Program-made: the position numbers and the translations under genes | In this document: positions 9,213 to 20,114 of the stretch, piece after piece | Position numbering within the stretch: the first letter of the stretch is position 1 | Layout: every line of letters begins with the position of its first letter | NCBI RefSeq assembly: GCF_002148795.1 | Contig: NZ_MPOB01000008.1 | Coordinates: 62,001 to 126,000, forward strand | DNA: 64,000 nt | Source: Oceanibaculum nanhaiense | GTDB taxonomy: Bacteria > Pseudomonadota > Alphaproteobacteria > Oceanibaculales > Oceanibaculaceae | Reading direction: 5' to 3' | The notes under the pieces: model-generated | Told to the model about the DNA's origin: nothing | Seen by the model: the letters and a program-made list of their open reading frames with translations, nothing else | The model's database searches: none

Positions 9213-10330
9213 GCGCGCTCTCCCGCAACGATACCAGCCTGTTCGGCCGCTGGTGGTGGACCATCGACCGCTGGAGCCTGGCGGCGTTGGGTCTCATCAT
9301 AGGCTTCGGCGCGCTGATGATCCTGGCCGCCAGCCCGCCGGTGGCGGAACGCATCGGCCTCGACCAGTTCTATTTCGTGCGCCGCCATTTCGCGCTGCTG
9401 CCGGTCGCCATCGCCATGATGATCGGTGTGTCGCTGATGCAGCCGCGCACCGTGCGCCGGCTGGCGCTGATCGGCCTTGCCGGGACCCTCCTGCTGCTGG
9501 TGGCGGTGCTGCTGGGCGGCCCGGAAATCAAGGGTGCGCGGCGCTGGATCAACCTGGCCGGCTTTTCGCTGCAGCCCTCCGAATTCGCCAAGCCGTTCTT
9601 CGCGGTGATCGCCGGCTGGCTGTTCGCCGAATGGCGGCGCGGCGAGGGCTTCCCCGGCCATATCGCCGCCGGTGCGCTGTATCTGCTGGTCGTCAGCCTG
9701 CTGCTGATGCAGCCCGATCTCGGCCAGGCCGTGGTGCTGAGCGCGATCTTCTTCGGCCAGTTTTTCCTGGCCGGCATGCCCATCGCCTGGGTCGGCGGCG
9801 CGTTGCTGTTCGGCGTGTTCGGCCTGATCGGCACCTATTTCGCCTTCGATCATGTGGCCAGCCGCATCGACCGCTTCCTCGATCCGGCCTCGGGTGACAG
9901 CTACCAGGTCAACCGCTCGATGGAGGCCTTCATGAATGGCGGCCTGCTGGGGCGCGGTCCCGGCGAGGGCACGGTGAAGGCCTATATCCCCGACGCGCAC
10001 GCCGATTTCGTGTTCGCCGTCGCCGGGGAGGAGCTGGGGCTGATCGCCTGCCTGCTGGTGCTGGTGCTGTTCGCCTTCGTGGTGCTGCGCGGCTTCGCCC
10101 GCGTGCTCAGCGAGCAGAATCTGTTCGTCATGCTGGCGGCCTCCGGCCTGCTGGCGCAGTTCGGCATCCAGGCGATCATCAATATGGGCTCCACCCTGCA
10201 TATGATGCCAACCAAGGGCATGACCCTGCCCTTCGTCTCCTATGGCGGTTCCTCGCTGCTGGCGCTTGCCATCGGCATGGGCATGGCGCTGGCGCTGACC
10301 CGCCGCCGCGCCGGCGGAGGCCAGTCATGA
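9209..10330 (+). CDS. ftsW: Septal peptidoglycan glycosyltransferase FtsW
   Basis: FtsW is the SEDS-family polymerase that works with FtsI to build septal glycan strands. The 373-aa protein is hydrophobic with roughly ten membrane spans, and carries LQPSEFAK near residue 127, the QPDLGQA segment with the SEDS aspartate near residue 170, and the C-terminal GMTLPFVSYGGSSLLALAIG signature. The ATG at 9209 overlaps the murD stop; the very long upstream frame is an out-of-frame shadow of murD. It overlaps murG by 4 nt. Confidence 0.96.
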   Translation: MSALSRNDTSLFGRWWWTIDRWSLAALGLIIGFGALMILAASPPVAERIGLDQFYFVRRHFALLPVAIAMMIGVSLMQPRTVRRLALIGLAGTLLLLVAVLLGGPEIKGARRWINLAGFSLQPSEFAKPFFAVIAGWLFAEWRRGEGFPGHIAAGALYLLVVSLLLMQPDLGQAVVLSAIFFGQFFLAGMPIAWVGGALLFGVFGLIGTYFAFDHVASRIDRFLDPASGDSYQVNRSMEAFMNGGLLGRGPGEGTVKAYIPDAHADFVFAVAGEELGLIACLLVLVLFAFVVLRGFARVLSEQNLFVMLAASGLLAQFGIQAIINMGSTLHMMPTKGMTLPFVSYGGSSLLALAIGMGMALALTRRRAGGGQS

Positions 10331-11496
10331 GCGCCCCCCGGACGACCGTGAAGAAGACCATCGTGCTGGCTGCCGGCGGCACCGGCGGGCATCTGTTCCC
10401 GGCGCAGGCGCTGGCCCATGCGCTGCTGGCGCGCGGCTATGCCGTGGCACTGGTCACCGACCGCCGCGGCAAGGCGTTCGAGGCACCGGAAAACGCCGCC
10501 TTCAGCGTGCACCGCATCCGCGCCGAGGGCATCAGCAGGCCCGGCCTGGCGGCCAAGCTGGGCGGCATGGTCTCGCTGGGTCTCGGCACGCTGGACGCGT
10601 TGCTCCTGCTGCGCCGGCTGAAGCCCGCCATGGTGGTGGGGTTCGGCGGCTACCCCTCGGTGCCGACCGTGACCGCCGCCGGTCTGCAGGGCATCACCAT
10701 CCTGCTGCATGAACAGAACGCCCTGCTGGGCCGCGCCAACCGGCTGCTGGCCAGCCGCGCCAGGCGTATCGCCACCTCCTTCGCAGAGGTTTCCGGTGTG
10801 AAGGAAGCCTTGCGCGACCGCCTCCGCTTCACCGGCAACCCGGTGCGGCCGGACATCGTCGCGGTGCGCCAGACCCCCTACCCGCCGGCCGAGATCGACG
10901 GCAAGCTGACGGTGCTGGTCACCGGCGGCAGCCAGGGCGCCACGGTGTTCTCCGACGTGATGCCCGCCGCCATCGCGCTCCTGCCCGAGACGGTGCGCCG
11001 CCGGTTGCGCATCGAGCAGCAGGCGCGGCCGGAAGATGTGGCCCGTGTCGAGGCCGCCTACAGCGGTATCGGCTTCCAGGCGGAGGTCGCCTCCTTCTTC
11101 TCCGACATGCCGGCACGGCTGACCCGCGCGCATCTGGCGATCTGCCGGTCCGGCGCCTCCACCGTGGCCGAACTGACGGCGGCCGGGCGGCCGGCGATCC
11201 TGGTGCCCTACCCGCACGCCATGGACGACCACCAGAGCGCCAACGCCCATGCCGTCGAGACGGCCGGCGGCGCCTGGGTCATGCCGCAGGACGCGTTCTG
11301 CGCCAAGGCGGTGGCCGACCGGCTGGAGATGCTGCTGACCATGCCGCAGAAGCTGAACGCCGCCGCGCTGAAGATGCGTGAGGCCGGCACGCCGGACGCG
11401 GTCGAGCGGCTGGCCGATCTGGTGACGGCGGAACTTCCCGCGAATGGCGACAGCCTTCGCCATACCTCCCCGGAACCGCAGGAGAAGGCGGCATGA
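10327..11496 (+). CDS. murG: UDP-GlcNAc:lipid I N-acetylglucosaminyltransferase MurG
   Basis: MurG converts lipid I to lipid II at the inner face of the membrane. The 389-aa GT-B glycosyltransferase begins with a short leader then [16 protein letters not shown], followed by [11 protein letters not shown] near residue 105 and [14 protein letters not shown] near residue 129. The C-terminal donor-binding half has VTGGSQGA and [20 protein letters not shown]. It overlaps ftsW and murC by ATGA junctions. Confidence 0.96.
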   Translation: MSAPRTTVKKTIVLAAGGTGGHLFPAQALAHALLARGYAVALVTDRRGKAFEAPENAAFSVHRIRAEGISRPGLAAKLGGMVSLGLGTLDALLLLRRLKPAMVVGFGGYPSVPTVTAAGLQGITILLHEQNALLGRANRLLASRARRIATSFAEVSGVKEALRDRLRFTGNPVRPDIVAVRQTPYPPAEIDGKLTVLVTGGSQGATVFSDVMPAAIALLPETVRRRLRIEQQARPEDVARVEAAYSGIGFQAEVASFFSDMPARLTRAHLAICRSGASTVAELTAAGRPAILVPYPHAMDDHQSANAHAVETAGGAWVMPQDAFCAKAVADRLEMLLTMPQKLNAAALKMREAGTPDAVERLADLVTAELPANGDSLRHTSPEPQEKAA

Positions 11497-12932
11497 GGGC
11501 GCTTCCACTCGATATCGGCATTGTGCATTTCGTCGGCATCGGCGGTATCGGCATGAGTGGCATCGCCGAGGTACTGCTGAATCTGGGCTATGAGGTGCAG
11601 GGCAGCGATCTCGCCGACAGCCCCAATGTGAAGCGCCTGCGCGAGCGCGGCGTAACCGTCCATATCGGCCACCGCGAGGAGAATATCGGCGACGCCGCCG
11701 TGGTCGTCATCTCCTCGGCGGTGAAGCAGGACAATCCCGAGGTGGTGGCCGCCCGCGCCCGCTTCGTCCCGGTGGTGCGCCGCGCCGAAATGCTGGGCGA
11801 GCTGATGCGCCTGAAATGGTCCATCGCGATTGCCGGCACCCATGGCAAGACGACGACGACTTCGCTGGTCGCCTCGATCCTGGACACCGCCGAACTCGAC
11901 CCGACGGTCATCAATGGCGGCATCATCAACGCCTGGGCCAGCAATGCCCGGCTCGGCACCGGCGACTGGATGGTGGTGGAAGCGGACGAGAGCGACGGCA
12001 CCTTCACCAAGCTGCCGGCGACCATCGGCCTGGTCACCAACATCGACCCCGAGCATCTCGACCATTACGGCAGCTTCGAGAAGGTGCAGGAGGCGTTCCG
12101 CACCTTCATCGAGAACATCCCGTTCTACGGCTTCGCCGCCATGTGCCTCGACCATCCGGTGGTGCAGTCGCTGATCGGCCAGATTCCCGACCGCCGCATC
12201 GTCACCTACGGCATGAGCCCGCAGGCCGAGGTGCGCGGCGTCGATATCGAGATCAGCCCGGCCGGTGCGCGCTTCTCGGTCATCTTCGGGCCGCGTTCGC
12301 GCAATGAGGGCCGCGCCTTCAAGGATCTGATCCTGCCGATGTACGGCATGCACAATGTGCAGAACGCGCTGGGCGCGGTCGCCATCGCCGCCGAGATGGG
12401 GCTGGAGGAGGAGACGATCCGCCGGGCGCTGGCGAATTTCGCCGGCGTGAAGCGGCGCTTCACCCGCACCGGCGAGTCGAACGGCATCGCGGTGATCGAC
12501 GATTACGGCCATCACCCGGTGGAGATTTCCGCCGTGCTGGCCGCCGCGCGCGGTGCCTGCCCGGACGGCAAGGTGATCGCCGTGGTGCAGCCGCACCGCT
12601 ACAGCCGGCTGGAAAGCCTGTTCGAGGAATTCTGCACCTGTTTCAACGACGCCGATTCGGTGCTGGTGGCCGATGTCTATGCCGCCGGCGAGCAGCCCAT
12701 CGAGGGCATGGACAAGGACCGGCTGGTGGCCGGCCTGCAGGCCCATGGCCATCGCAGCGTCTCCCCGCTGTCCGGGCCTGAGTCGCTGGCGAAGAGGATC
12801 GCCGCCATCGCCAGGCCGGGCGACATGGTGGTCTGCCTCGGCGCCGGGTCGATCACCAACTGGGCCAACGCCCTGCCGACCGAACTGGATGCCGTGTTCG
12901 GCGTCGAGGCCAGCCGGAGGGCACGCTCATGA
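11493..12932 (+). CDS. murC: UDP-N-acetylmuramate:L-alanine ligase MurC
   Basis: MurC attaches the first amino acid, L-alanine, to UDP-MurNAc. The 479-aa protein starts with the UDP-binding loop [15 protein letters not shown] (about residues 10-24), has the ATP loop [12 protein letters not shown] near residue 112, EADESDGTF near residue 163, and the C-terminal [10 protein letters not shown] motif near residue 333. Length is typical. It overlaps murG and murB by 4 nt each, so the whole precursor pathway is translationally coupled. Confidence 0.96.
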   Translation: MRALPLDIGIVHFVGIGGIGMSGIAEVLLNLGYEVQGSDLADSPNVKRLRERGVTVHIGHREENIGDAAVVVISSAVKQDNPEVVAARARFVPVVRRAEMLGELMRLKWSIAIAGTHGKTTTTSLVASILDTAELDPTVINGGIINAWASNARLGTGDWMVVEADESDGTFTKLPATIGLVTNIDPEHLDHYGSFEKVQEAFRTFIENIPFYGFAAMCLDHPVVQSLIGQIPDRRIVTYGMSPQAEVRGVDIEISPAGARFSVIFGPRSRNEGRAFKDLILPMYGMHNVQNALGAVAIAAEMGLEEETIRRALANFAGVKRRFTRTGESNGIAVIDDYGHHPVEISAVLAAARGACPDGKVIAVVQPHRYSRLESLFEEFCTCFNDADSVLVADVYAAGEQPIEGMDKDRLVAGLQAHGHRSVSPLSGPESLAKRIAAIARPGDMVVCLGAGSITNWANALPTELDAVFGVEASRRARS

Positions 12933-13903
12933 AGGCGGTGCGCAAAGCCATGACCAGTCTGATCGAACGTCTGCCGGCGGTCCGGGGCCGCTATACCGAG
13001 GATGCCGACCTCGCCAAGACCACCTGGTTCCGCTGCGGCGGCCCGGCCGAGGTGCTGTTCCGCCCGGCCGATGCCGACGATCTGGTGGAGTTCCTCGCCA
13101 GCCGCCCGGCCGATGTGCCGGTGACGGTGATCGGCGTCGGCTCCAACCTGCTGATCCGCGACGGCGGCGTGCCGGGCGTGGTGATCCGGCTGGCCCGCGG
13201 CTTCACCGAGGTCAGCGTCGAGGGCGAACAGCTCCGCGCCGGCGCCGGCGCGCTGGACCTGAATGTGGCGCTGACCGCGCAGCAGGCCGGCCTCACCGAC
13301 CTTGAATTCTTCTCCGGCATCCCCGGCACGGTCGGCGGCGCGCTGCGCATGAATGCCGGCGCCTATGGCGGCGAGATCAAGGACGTGCTGATCGAGGCCG
13401 AGGCGGTCGATCCGTTCGGCAAGCGGCACCGGCTGGACGCGGCGGCGATGGGCTTCTCCTACCGCCGGTCCACCGTACCGGCGGGCTGGATCTTCCTGTC
13501 CGCCCTGCTGCAGGGCCGACCCGGCGACCCCGCCGCCATCGCCCAGCGCATGGCCGATATCCGCAAGAGCCGCGAGGAAACGCAGCCGACCCGCGCGCGC
13601 ACCGGCGGCTCCACCTTCAAGAACCCGGAAGGGCATCCAGGGGCGCTCCGGGCCTGGCAGCTGATCGACAAGGCCGGCTGCCGCGGCCTGCGCATCGGTG
13701 ACGCCATGGTGTCGGACAAGCATTGCAACTTCCTGATCAACACCGGCGCGGCCACCGCCACCGACATCGAGACGCTGGGCGAGGAAGTGCGCCGCCGCGT
13801 GTTCGAGAATTCCGGCATCCGGCTGGACTGGGAAATCCGCCGCATCGGCGTGCCGTCGCAGCGCGGCCCCGGCGCCGTGGTCGAAGCGGGAGAGCCGGCA
13901 TGA
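12929..13903 (+). CDS. murB: UDP-N-acetylenolpyruvoylglucosamine reductase MurB
   Basis: MurB is the FAD-dependent reductase that makes UDP-MurNAc with NADPH. The 324-aa protein has the FAD-binding stretch [13 protein letters not shown] near residue 70, [18 protein letters not shown] near residue 130, the YRRST segment near residue 182 and GSTFKNPEG near residue 227 with the catalytic serine. This is the shorter (type II-like) MurB common in alphaproteobacteria. It overlaps murC and ddl by 4 nt. Confidence 0.95.
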   Translation: MKAVRKAMTSLIERLPAVRGRYTEDADLAKTTWFRCGGPAEVLFRPADADDLVEFLASRPADVPVTVIGVGSNLLIRDGGVPGVVIRLARGFTEVSVEGEQLRAGAGALDLNVALTAQQAGLTDLEFFSGIPGTVGGALRMNAGAYGGEIKDVLIEAEAVDPFGKRHRLDAAAMGFSYRRSTVPAGWIFLSALLQGRPGDPAAIAQRMADIRKSREETQPTRARTGGSTFKNPEGHPGALRAWQLIDKAGCRGLRIGDAMVSDKHCNFLINTGAATATDIETLGEEVRRRVFENSGIRLDWEIRRIGVPSQRGPGAVVEAGEPA

Positions 13904-14826
13904 AGACGCGCGCCGACACCCACGTCGCCGTGCTGATGGGCGGCTGGTCGGCCGAGCGCGAAGTGTCGCTGGTCAGCGGCCGCGAATGCGCCAAGGCGCT
14001 GCGCCAGGCCGGCTACCGCGTCACCGAGATCGACATGGACCGCAAGATCGCCGAGGTGCTGGGCAAGCTGAAGCCGGATGTGGTGTTCAACGCGCTGCAC
14101 GGCCCGATCGGCGAGGACGGCAATGTGCAGGGCCTGCTGAACATCCTGGGCATCCCCTACACCCATTCCGGCGTCCTGGCCTCGTCCATCGCCATGCACA
14201 AGCCGGCGGCCAAGCAGCTGTTCGCCGGTGTCGGGCTGCGCTGCCCGGAAGGCCGCATCGTCGGCAAGAAGGACGTGGTGCTGGAGCATCCGATGCAGCC
14301 GCCCTACGTGCTGAAGCCGATCGACGAGGGTTCTTCCATCGGCGTGCGCATCGTCGAGAAGGGCAGCAACGCGCCGATGCTGAACGGCGACTGGCCGTTC
14401 GGCGAGGAAGTGCTGGTGGAGACCTATATCCCCGGTCGCGAGCTGACCGTCGGCGTGATGTCCGGCAAGGCAATGGCGGTGACCGAGCTGGTGACCGACG
14501 ACGGCTTCTACGATTACGAGAACAAATACGCCGCGACCAGCCGGACCCGGCACATCGTCCCGGCGGAACTGCCGCGTCCGGTCTATGAGCAGGCGCTGCG
14601 CATGGCCGAGGAGGCGCATGCCGTGCTGGGCTGCCGGGGCGTGAGCCGCGCCGATTTCCGCTATGACGACACCAAGGAAGAGACCGGCACGCTGTACCTG
14701 TTGGAGGTCAACACCCAGCCCGGCATGACACCGGCCTCGCTGGTGCCCGAACAGGCCGCCCATCTCGGCATCTCCTTCCCCGAACTGGTGGCCCGCATGG
14801 TCGAGGAGGCGCGATGCGACTCCTGA
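13900..14826 (+). CDS. ddl: D-alanine:D-alanine ligase Ddl
   Basis: Ddl forms the D-Ala-D-Ala dipeptide used by MurF. The 308-aa ATP-grasp enzyme starts [19 protein letters not shown], has [12 protein letters not shown] near residue 68, the [11 protein letters not shown] loop near residue 142 and the C-terminal [18 protein letters not shown] motif carrying the metal-binding Glu/Asn. The ATG at 13900 overlaps the murB stop. Its end overlaps ftsQ by 13 nt, longer than the other junctions. Confidence 0.95.
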   Translation: MKTRADTHVAVLMGGWSAEREVSLVSGRECAKALRQAGYRVTEIDMDRKIAEVLGKLKPDVVFNALHGPIGEDGNVQGLLNILGIPYTHSGVLASSIAMHKPAAKQLFAGVGLRCPEGRIVGKKDVVLEHPMQPPYVLKPIDEGSSIGVRIVEKGSNAPMLNGDWPFGEEVLVETYIPGRELTVGVMSGKAMAVTELVTDDGFYDYENKYAATSRTRHIVPAELPRPVYEQALRMAEEAHAVLGCRGVSRADFRYDDTKEETGTLYLLEVNTQPGMTPASLVPEQAAHLGISFPELVARMVEEARCDS

Positions 14827-15671
14827 CCGGCACCATCGCCAGCACCAGCAAGCGCCGGGCGGCCCCGCGCCGCCGGGTCCAGCCGCGCTGGGTGAAGCCC
14901 GTGGCGCGGACCAGCGCCGTTCTGGCGCTGCTGGCCGGGCTGGCCGGCGGCGGCTGGTATCTGTGGTCCAGCGACACCATCCCGGAAGCGGCGATGGAGC
15001 TGCGTGCCGATGCGCTGGAACTGAGCCGCGAGGCCGGCCTCGCCGTTGCCGACGTGCTGCTGGAAGGCCGCGAGCGCACCGATGCCGGGCTGCTGCTGGC
15101 CGTCCTCGACGTGAAGCGCGGCGACGCGCTGCTGGGCATCGACGTGGCCGCCGCCCGCGAGCGGCTGGAAGCGATCAACTGGGTGCGCAGCGCGGTGATC
15201 GAGCGCCGCCTGCCGCACACGCTGTATGTCCGCATCGAGGAACGCCAGCCGATGGCGCTGTGGCAGCGCGACGACCGGCTGGTGCTGGTCGATGCCGAGG
15301 GCGTGGTGATCCTGCGCGACAACATTGCCGCCTTTGGCCACCTGCCGGTGCTGGTCGGTGACGATGCGCCGCTGGAAGCGCCGGCCCTGCTGGCGATGCT
15401 GGAGACCGCGCCGGAGCTGCGCGCCCGTGTGCGGGCCGCCACCCTGGTCGGGGAGCGGCGCTGGAACCTGCTGTTCGACAATGGCATCGACGTCCGCCTG
15501 CCGGAGGAAAATCCGATGGGTGCCTGGACCCGCCTCGCCGCGCTGGAGCGCGAGCACAAGGTGCTGGCCAAGGATGTCATTGCCATCGATCTGCGCTTCG
15601 CCGACCGGCTGGTCGTGCGGGTGGCCCCCGACACGGCGAAGCGTCTGCGTAACCCCGGGAAAAATACCTGA
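14814..15671 (+). CDS. ftsQ: Cell division protein FtsQ
   Basis: FtsQ is the periplasmic scaffold of the FtsQLB complex. The 285-aa protein has a basic cytoplasmic tail rich in Arg and Lys (residues 1-28), one transmembrane helix (about 29-48), then a POTRA domain (about 70-140) and the FtsQ/DivIB domain with the ERRLPHTLYVRIEERQPMALW region near residue 130-152. The C-terminal part ends with an IDLRFADRLVVR strand typical of FtsQ. The start lies inside the ddl end and the stop TGA shares bases with the ftsA ATG. Confidence 0.93.
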   Translation: MRLLTGTIASTSKRRAAPRRRVQPRWVKPVARTSAVLALLAGLAGGGWYLWSSDTIPEAAMELRADALELSREAGLAVADVLLEGRERTDAGLLLAVLDVKRGDALLGIDVAAARERLEAINWVRSAVIERRLPHTLYVRIEERQPMALWQRDDRLVLVDAEGVVILRDNIAAFGHLPVLVGDDAPLEAPALLAMLETAPELRARVRAATLVGERRWNLLFDNGIDVRLPEENPMGAWTRLAALEREHKVLAKDVIAIDLRFADRLVVRVAPDTAKRLRNPGKNT

Positions 15672-16924
15672 TGAGCAAGAGCCTCACCAAACCCCGCACC
15701 GGACTGGTCGCCGCGCTGGATATCGGCACGACCAAGATCGCCTGCTTCATCGCGCGCATCGATCATGGCGTGCCGCGCGTCGTCGGCATCGGCCATCAGG
15801 TCAGCCGCGGCCTGCGCTCCGGTGCCATCGTCGATATGGAGGCGGCCGAGGAATCCATCCTGAACGCCGTTCATGCCGCCGAGAAGATGGCGAACGAGAC
15901 GGTGCGCCAGGTGGTGGTGAACGTATCGGGCGGCCACCCCGCCTCGCACACCATCGGCGTCGAGGTGGCGCTGGGCGGCCAGGAAATCGGCGAGCGCGAC
16001 GTACGCCGCGTGCTGAGTCAGGGCCGCACCCAGCAGGAGCCGGAAGACCGGCAACTCATCCACTCCATCCCCATCGGCTTCTCCATCGACGGCAGCCGGG
16101 GCATCAAGGATCCGCGTGGCATGTTCGGCCAGCGGCTTGGCGCCGACATCCATGTCGTCACCGCCCAGGCCGGCGTGCTGCGCAACCTGACCACCGTGGT
16201 GCAGCGCTGCCATCTGGACATTGAGGCGCTGGTCGTCTCGCCCTACGCCTCCGGCCTCGCGGCCCTGGTCGAGGACGAGATGGAGCTGGGCGTCACCGTC
16301 ATCGACATGGGCGGCGGCACCACCACGGTCGCCGTGTTCTTCGAGGGCCAGGTGGTGTTCACCGACATGGTGCCGATCGGCGGCGGCCATGTGACCAGCG
16401 ACATCGCGCGCGGCCTGACCACGCCGCTGGCCGAGGCCGAGCGCATGAAGACGCTGTATGGCAGCGCGATCTCCTCGCCGCTCGACGACCGCGAGGTGAT
16501 CGACGTGCCGCTGGTTGGCGAGGACCGCCACACCAGCCCGAACCATGTGCCGAAAAGCTTCCTGGTCTCGATCATCCAGCCGCGCCTGGAGGAGACCTTC
16601 GAGCATGTGCGCTCACGCCTGGAAATTTCCGGCTTCGACAAGCTGGCCGGCCGGCGCGTGGTGCTGACCGGCGGCGCCAGCCAGCTGCCGGGCGTGCGCG
16701 ACATGGCGCAGCTGGTGCTCGACAAGCAGGTCCGCATGGGCCGGCCGATACGGGCGCACGGGCTGGCGGATTCCACGGGCGGGCCGGCTTTCGCCACCTG
16801 CGCCGGACTGTTGACCTACGCGGTCAACGAACAGATCGACGTCGCGCTGCTGAAGCGCGGCGACAACGAGGCACCCGCCGGCCTGATGGGCCGGATCGGG
16901 TCGTGGCTGCGGGAGAACTTCTGA
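15671..16924 (+). CDS. ftsA: Actin-like division protein FtsA
   Basis: FtsA tethers FtsZ filaments to the membrane and recruits later division proteins. The 417-aa protein has actin-fold nucleotide motifs: [14 protein letters not shown] near residue 15, [14 protein letters not shown] near residue 210 and [12 protein letters not shown] near residue 333. The C terminus ends in an amphipathic tail (IGSWLRENF), the membrane-targeting helix. A TGATG junction couples it to ftsQ; a 64-nt gap separates it from ftsZ. Confidence 0.96.
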   Translation: MSKSLTKPRTGLVAALDIGTTKIACFIARIDHGVPRVVGIGHQVSRGLRSGAIVDMEAAEESILNAVHAAEKMANETVRQVVVNVSGGHPASHTIGVEVALGGQEIGERDVRRVLSQGRTQQEPEDRQLIHSIPIGFSIDGSRGIKDPRGMFGQRLGADIHVVTAQAGVLRNLTTVVQRCHLDIEALVVSPYASGLAALVEDEMELGVTVIDMGGGTTTVAVFFEGQVVFTDMVPIGGGHVTSDIARGLTTPLAEAERMKTLYGSAISSPLDDREVIDVPLVGEDRHTSPNHVPKSFLVSIIQPRLEETFEHVRSRLEISGFDKLAGRRVVLTGGASQLPGVRDMAQLVLDKQVRMGRPIRAHGLADSTGGPAFATCAGLLTYAVNEQIDVALLKRGDNEAPAGLMGRIGSWLRENF

Positions 16925-16988
16925 TGCTGGGAAACAGGGGTTCGACGCAGTCTTTTTTCAACGATGGTATGAGCAAGCGGAGGGCACA
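16925..16988 (+). promoter_or_regulatory. ftsA-ftsZ spacer with possible ftsZ promoter and SD
   Basis: This 64-nt gap is the only break between ftsL and ftsZ longer than about 10 nt. It holds GGAGGG at 16979-16984, a good Shine-Dalgarno for ftsZ, and a possible weak sigma-70-like pair TTCGAC (16941) and TGGTAT (16965) with an 18-nt spacer. Extra ftsZ promoters here are common in other bacteria; the promoter elements are only a guess. Confidence 0.35.
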
Positions 16989-18716
16989 ATGACCATCAAT
17001 ATCTCTCTACCGAACGAGCCGGACCTGAAGCCGCGGATCACCGTGATCGGTGTCGGCGGTGCCGGCGGTAACGCGGTCAACAACATGATCCGCTCGAACC
17101 TCACCGGGGTCGAGTTCGTGGTTGCCAACACCGATGCGCAGTCGATCGCGCAGTCGGTTTCCGAGCGGCGTATCCAGCTCGGCACCTCGGTGACGCAGGG
17201 TCTGGGCGCGGGTTCGCGGCCGGAAGTCGGTCGTGCGGCGGCGGAAGCCTCCATCGACGAGATTCTGGAGCATCTCGAAGGCTCCAACATGTGCTTCATC
17301 ACCGCCGGCATGGGCGGCGGCACCGGCACCGGTGCGGCGCCGGTCATCGCCCAGGCAGCGCGTGAGCGCGACATCCTGACGGTTGGCGTGGTCACCAAGC
17401 CGTTCCATTTCGAGGGCCATCACCGCATGCGCCTTGCCGAAGCCGGCATCGAGGAACTGCAGCAATATGTCGATACCCTCATCATCATCCCGAACCAGAA
17501 CCTGTTCCGGGTGGCGAACGAGAAGACCACTTTCGCCGACGCCTTCAAGATGGCCGACGATGTGCTACATGCCGGCGTGCGCGGCGTAACCGACCTGATG
17601 GTCATGCCGGGCCTGATCAACCTGGACTTCGCCGACATCCGCACGGTCATGAGCGAGATGGGCAAGGCGATGATGGGCACCGGCCAGGCATCCGGCGACC
17701 GCCGGGCCATCGACGCGGCCGAGGCGGCGATCAACAACCCGCTGCTCGACGACACCTCAATGAAGGGCGCACGCGGCCTGCTGATCAACGTCACCGGCGG
17801 CCCGGACATGACCTTGTTCGAGGTTGACGAGGCGGCCAACCGCATCCGCGAGGAAGTCGATTCCGACGCCAACATCATCTTCGGCGCCACCTTCGACGAC
17901 ACGCTGGAAGGCCAGATGCGGGTCTCCATCGTCTCCACCGGCATCGAGGCGGAGGCGCAGACCCTGAACCGTCCGGCGGCCCGCCCGCAGCTCAGTGTGG
18001 TCGCCTCGCGCAACCGCACCGCCGCTGGCGCACCGGCGGCCGCCCCCGCGGCCGCTACCGCCACCGGCTTCGCCGGCATCCCGCTGAACAGCGGCAGCCT
18101 GAGTGCGGGCATGGGCGGCAGCATGGGCAACCATGCCACCGCACTGGCCTACAAGCTGGACGAGGAGGAGACACTGGATCTCGGTGTCGCCGAGGCCGCT
18201 CCCGCCGAAGCGAAACCTGCCGAGCAGGCCAGCGCCACGGCGGAACCGGTGCGGAACGAGACCGAAGCTGCGGCAAGCACCCCGGCAAGCGCTCCGGCGA
18301 CCGCCCCGGCCACGGCAGAAGCCAAGGCGGCGGCGCCGTTCATCGCCCCACGCCCGGTCACCCCGGCGAACCGTCCGGCTGCAGCCGCCGGCAGGGCCGA
18401 CCCGTTCGCCGAGGCCGCGATGGCCAATGGCGCAAGGCCGGCCGCCGAAAAGCGTGGCCCCAGCCTGTTCCAGAAGGTCACCGGCATGATGCGTGGCCAG
18501 GACAGCGGCACCGCCCCGGCGGCGCAGCAGCCCGCAGCGCAGAAGCCGGCAATGCCGGCAGCCGCCGCACCGCGCGCCTCGGCACCGTTGCCGCCGGCCG
18601 CACCAGCCGCGCAGCCGCGCCTTGGCGGGCTCGATTCGGCTGACCGTCTGCGCAGCTCGCAGGCCGACGAGGACATGCTGGAAATCCCGGCTTTCCTGCG
18701 TCGTCAGGCCAACTAA
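16989..18716 (+). CDS. ftsZ: Tubulin-like division GTPase FtsZ
   Basis: FtsZ polymerises into the Z ring. Residues 1-320 form the GTPase core with [10 protein letters not shown] at 21-30, the tubulin signature GGGTGTG at 109-115, and the NxDFAD T7 loop near residue 212. From about 335 the protein becomes an unusually long Ala/Pro-rich linker of about 220 residues, ending in the conserved C-terminal peptide [12 protein letters not shown] that binds FtsA and other partners. The 575-aa length is large compared with E. coli (383 aa) but normal for alphaproteobacteria. It is followed by a terminator. Confidence 0.97.
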   Translation: MTINISLPNEPDLKPRITVIGVGGAGGNAVNNMIRSNLTGVEFVVANTDAQSIAQSVSERRIQLGTSVTQGLGAGSRPEVGRAAAEASIDEILEHLEGSNMCFITAGMGGGTGTGAAPVIAQAARERDILTVGVVTKPFHFEGHHRMRLAEAGIEELQQYVDTLIIIPNQNLFRVANEKTTFADAFKMADDVLHAGVRGVTDLMVMPGLINLDFADIRTVMSEMGKAMMGTGQASGDRRAIDAAEAAINNPLLDDTSMKGARGLLINVTGGPDMTLFEVDEAANRIREEVDSDANIIFGATFDDTLEGQMRVSIVSTGIEAEAQTLNRPAARPQLSVVASRNRTAAGAPAAAPAAATATGFAGIPLNSGSLSAGMGGSMGNHATALAYKLDEEETLDLGVAEAAPAEAKPAEQASATAEPVRNETEAAASTPASAPATAPATAEAKAAAPFIAPRPVTPANRPAAAAGRADPFAEAAMANGARPAAEKRGPSLFQKVTGMMRGQDSGTAPAAQQPAAQKPAMPAAAAPRASAPLPPAAPAAQPRLGGLDSADRLRSSQADEDMLEIPAFLRRQAN

Positions 18717-18770
18717 GCCGGCCGCCGGGCGATTATCCCCGGCAGTCCGGTTCCCAGCGTCGAACGGCAC

Positions 18771-18803
18771 CCGTCCGGGCGAGACTCCGCCTCGCCCGGA
18801 CGG
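18771..18803 (+). terminator. Hairpin terminator after ftsZ
   Basis: A perfect 13-bp stem (CCGTCCGGGCGAG at 18771-18783, CTCGCCCGGACGG at 18791-18803) with a 7-nt loop stands 55 nt after the ftsZ stop. Only a short T run follows (GTTT at 18807-18810). It most likely ends the dcw operon and separates it from lpxC. Confidence 0.75.
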
Positions 18804-18860
18804 ACCGTTTCACGATTTCAAAAAAGCACTGCAAGATTTTGGAAGCAAAAGGCTTTTCCC

Positions 18861-18875
18861 GTAACAATTCGTTAC
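18861..18875 (+). promoter_or_regulatory. Short palindrome upstream of lpxC
   Basis: GTAAC-AATTC-GTTAC is a 5-bp inverted repeat with a 5-nt centre in the AT-rich spacer between the ftsZ terminator and lpxC. It may be an operator or chance; no recognised regulator motif. The lpxC promoter must lie in 18804-18965, but I cannot name its elements with confidence. Confidence 0.25.
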
Positions 18876-18965
18876 AAAAGGTGATTTGAGGCAACCGTCC
18901 GGCACTGATAAAAGTTCTTAATAGACAAAGCGATTTTATTGCACGGACGAAAGGCCTTCGCGCCA

Positions 18966-19973
18966 ATGCGTATTGACACGGCACTCATGGATCAGGTTCG
19001 CGGCTCCGCACACATGCATGGGGCTGACCATCCATATACCGGCCCTCACACGGGCCGCGCCCGCACCGTGCAGCTTCAGAAGACCCTACGCAACCCGGTT
19101 TCCTGCGTCGGCGTCGGCCTGCATTCCGGCGCCGAGGTGGTGCTGAGCCTGCTGCCCGCCGCACCCGATACCGGCATCCTCTTCCGCCGCACCGATGTGA
19201 GCCGCGGCGAGGCGACCATTCCCGCGCATTACGCCAATGTCGTCGATACCCGCCTGTGTACCCTGCTGGGCAATGCGGACGGCACCACGATTTCCACTGT
19301 CGAGCATCTGATGGCCGCCTTGGCCGGCTGCGGCATCGACAATGCCATCGTCGAGGTCGGCGGCCCGGAAGTGCCAATCATGGATGGCAGCGCCCACCCC
19401 TTCGTTTCGCTGATCGAAAGCGCCGATATCAGTGTGCAGGAGGCGCCGCGCCGCGTCATCCGCGTGCTGAAGCCGGTCGAGGTGCGCGAGGGCGATGTCT
19501 GGGCGCGGCTGGAGCCGGACACCGACTTCTCCATCGAGCTGGAGATCGATTTCGACAGCAAGGCCATCGCCCGCCAGACCTATAGCGGCCCGGCCCTGAA
19601 TGGCGTGTTCAAGAGCGACATCAGCCGCGCGCGCACCTTCGGCTTCGCCCATGAGGTGGAGGCGATGCGCAAGGCCGGCCTCGGCCGTGGCGGCTCGCTG
19701 GAGAACGCCGTGGTGGTCGATGGCGACCGCATCCTGAACGCGGAAGGGCTGCGCTTCGACGACGAGTTCGTGCGTCACAAGGTGCTGGACTGCGTCGGCG
19801 ACCTGTATCTCGCCGGGGCGCCGATCCTTGGCCGCTTCCAGGGCCGCAAGACCGGCCATGCCTTCAACAATCGCCTGCTGCGCGCGCTGTTCGCCGATCC
19901 CGATGCCTGGGAAATGGTGACGCTGGACGGCAACAACGCACACGGCAACGCGGCGCTGGCGCTTTCGGCGTAA
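18966..19973 (+). CDS. lpxC: UDP-3-O-acyl-N-acetylglucosamine deacetylase LpxC
   Basis: LpxC is the zinc deacetylase that commits UDP-GlcNAc to lipid A synthesis. From the ATG at 18966 it is 335 aa, with a roughly 30-residue leader before the usual start (TLRNPVSCVGVGLHSG). Zinc-ligand regions are visible: STVEHLMAAL, the VRHKVLDCVGDLYL block, and the GRKTGHAFNNRLLRAL segment with the catalytic histidine region. The start is uncertain: an upstream TTG at 18939 and an ATG at 18987 are alternatives. It is separated from ftsZ by a terminator, the usual arrangement in proteobacteria. Confidence 0.94.
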   Translation: MRIDTALMDQVRGSAHMHGADHPYTGPHTGRARTVQLQKTLRNPVSCVGVGLHSGAEVVLSLLPAAPDTGILFRRTDVSRGEATIPAHYANVVDTRLCTLLGNADGTTISTVEHLMAALAGCGIDNAIVEVGGPEVPIMDGSAHPFVSLIESADISVQEAPRRVIRVLKPVEVREGDVWARLEPDTDFSIELEIDFDSKAIARQTYSGPALNGVFKSDISRARTFGFAHEVEAMRKAGLGRGGSLENAVVVDGDRILNAEGLRFDDEFVRHKVLDCVGDLYLAGAPILGRFQGRKTGHAFNNRLLRALFADPDAWEMVTLDGNNAHGNAALALSA

Positions 19974-20033
19974 TCCTGGTCGCCTGACCTGAGTCTTTCA
20001 GCCTCGGCTTTCCGGCTACAGGCTGTGCCACCG

Positions 20034-20063
20034 TTGTAGCGAACGCCCGTGCCGGGCTATACT
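20034..20063 (+). promoter_or_regulatory. Sigma-70-like promoter for bamD
   Basis: TTGTAG (20034-20039) and TATACT (20058-20063) are separated by 18 nt, a good sigma-70 match about 50 nt before the bamD start. The distance and orientation suit bamD and the recN-ligA genes behind it. Confidence 0.55.
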
Positions 20064-20114
20064 GTGGCGTGTCGCCCGCGCGGCGCATTAGACCGCAACC
20101 CGTGTCCGGACATC

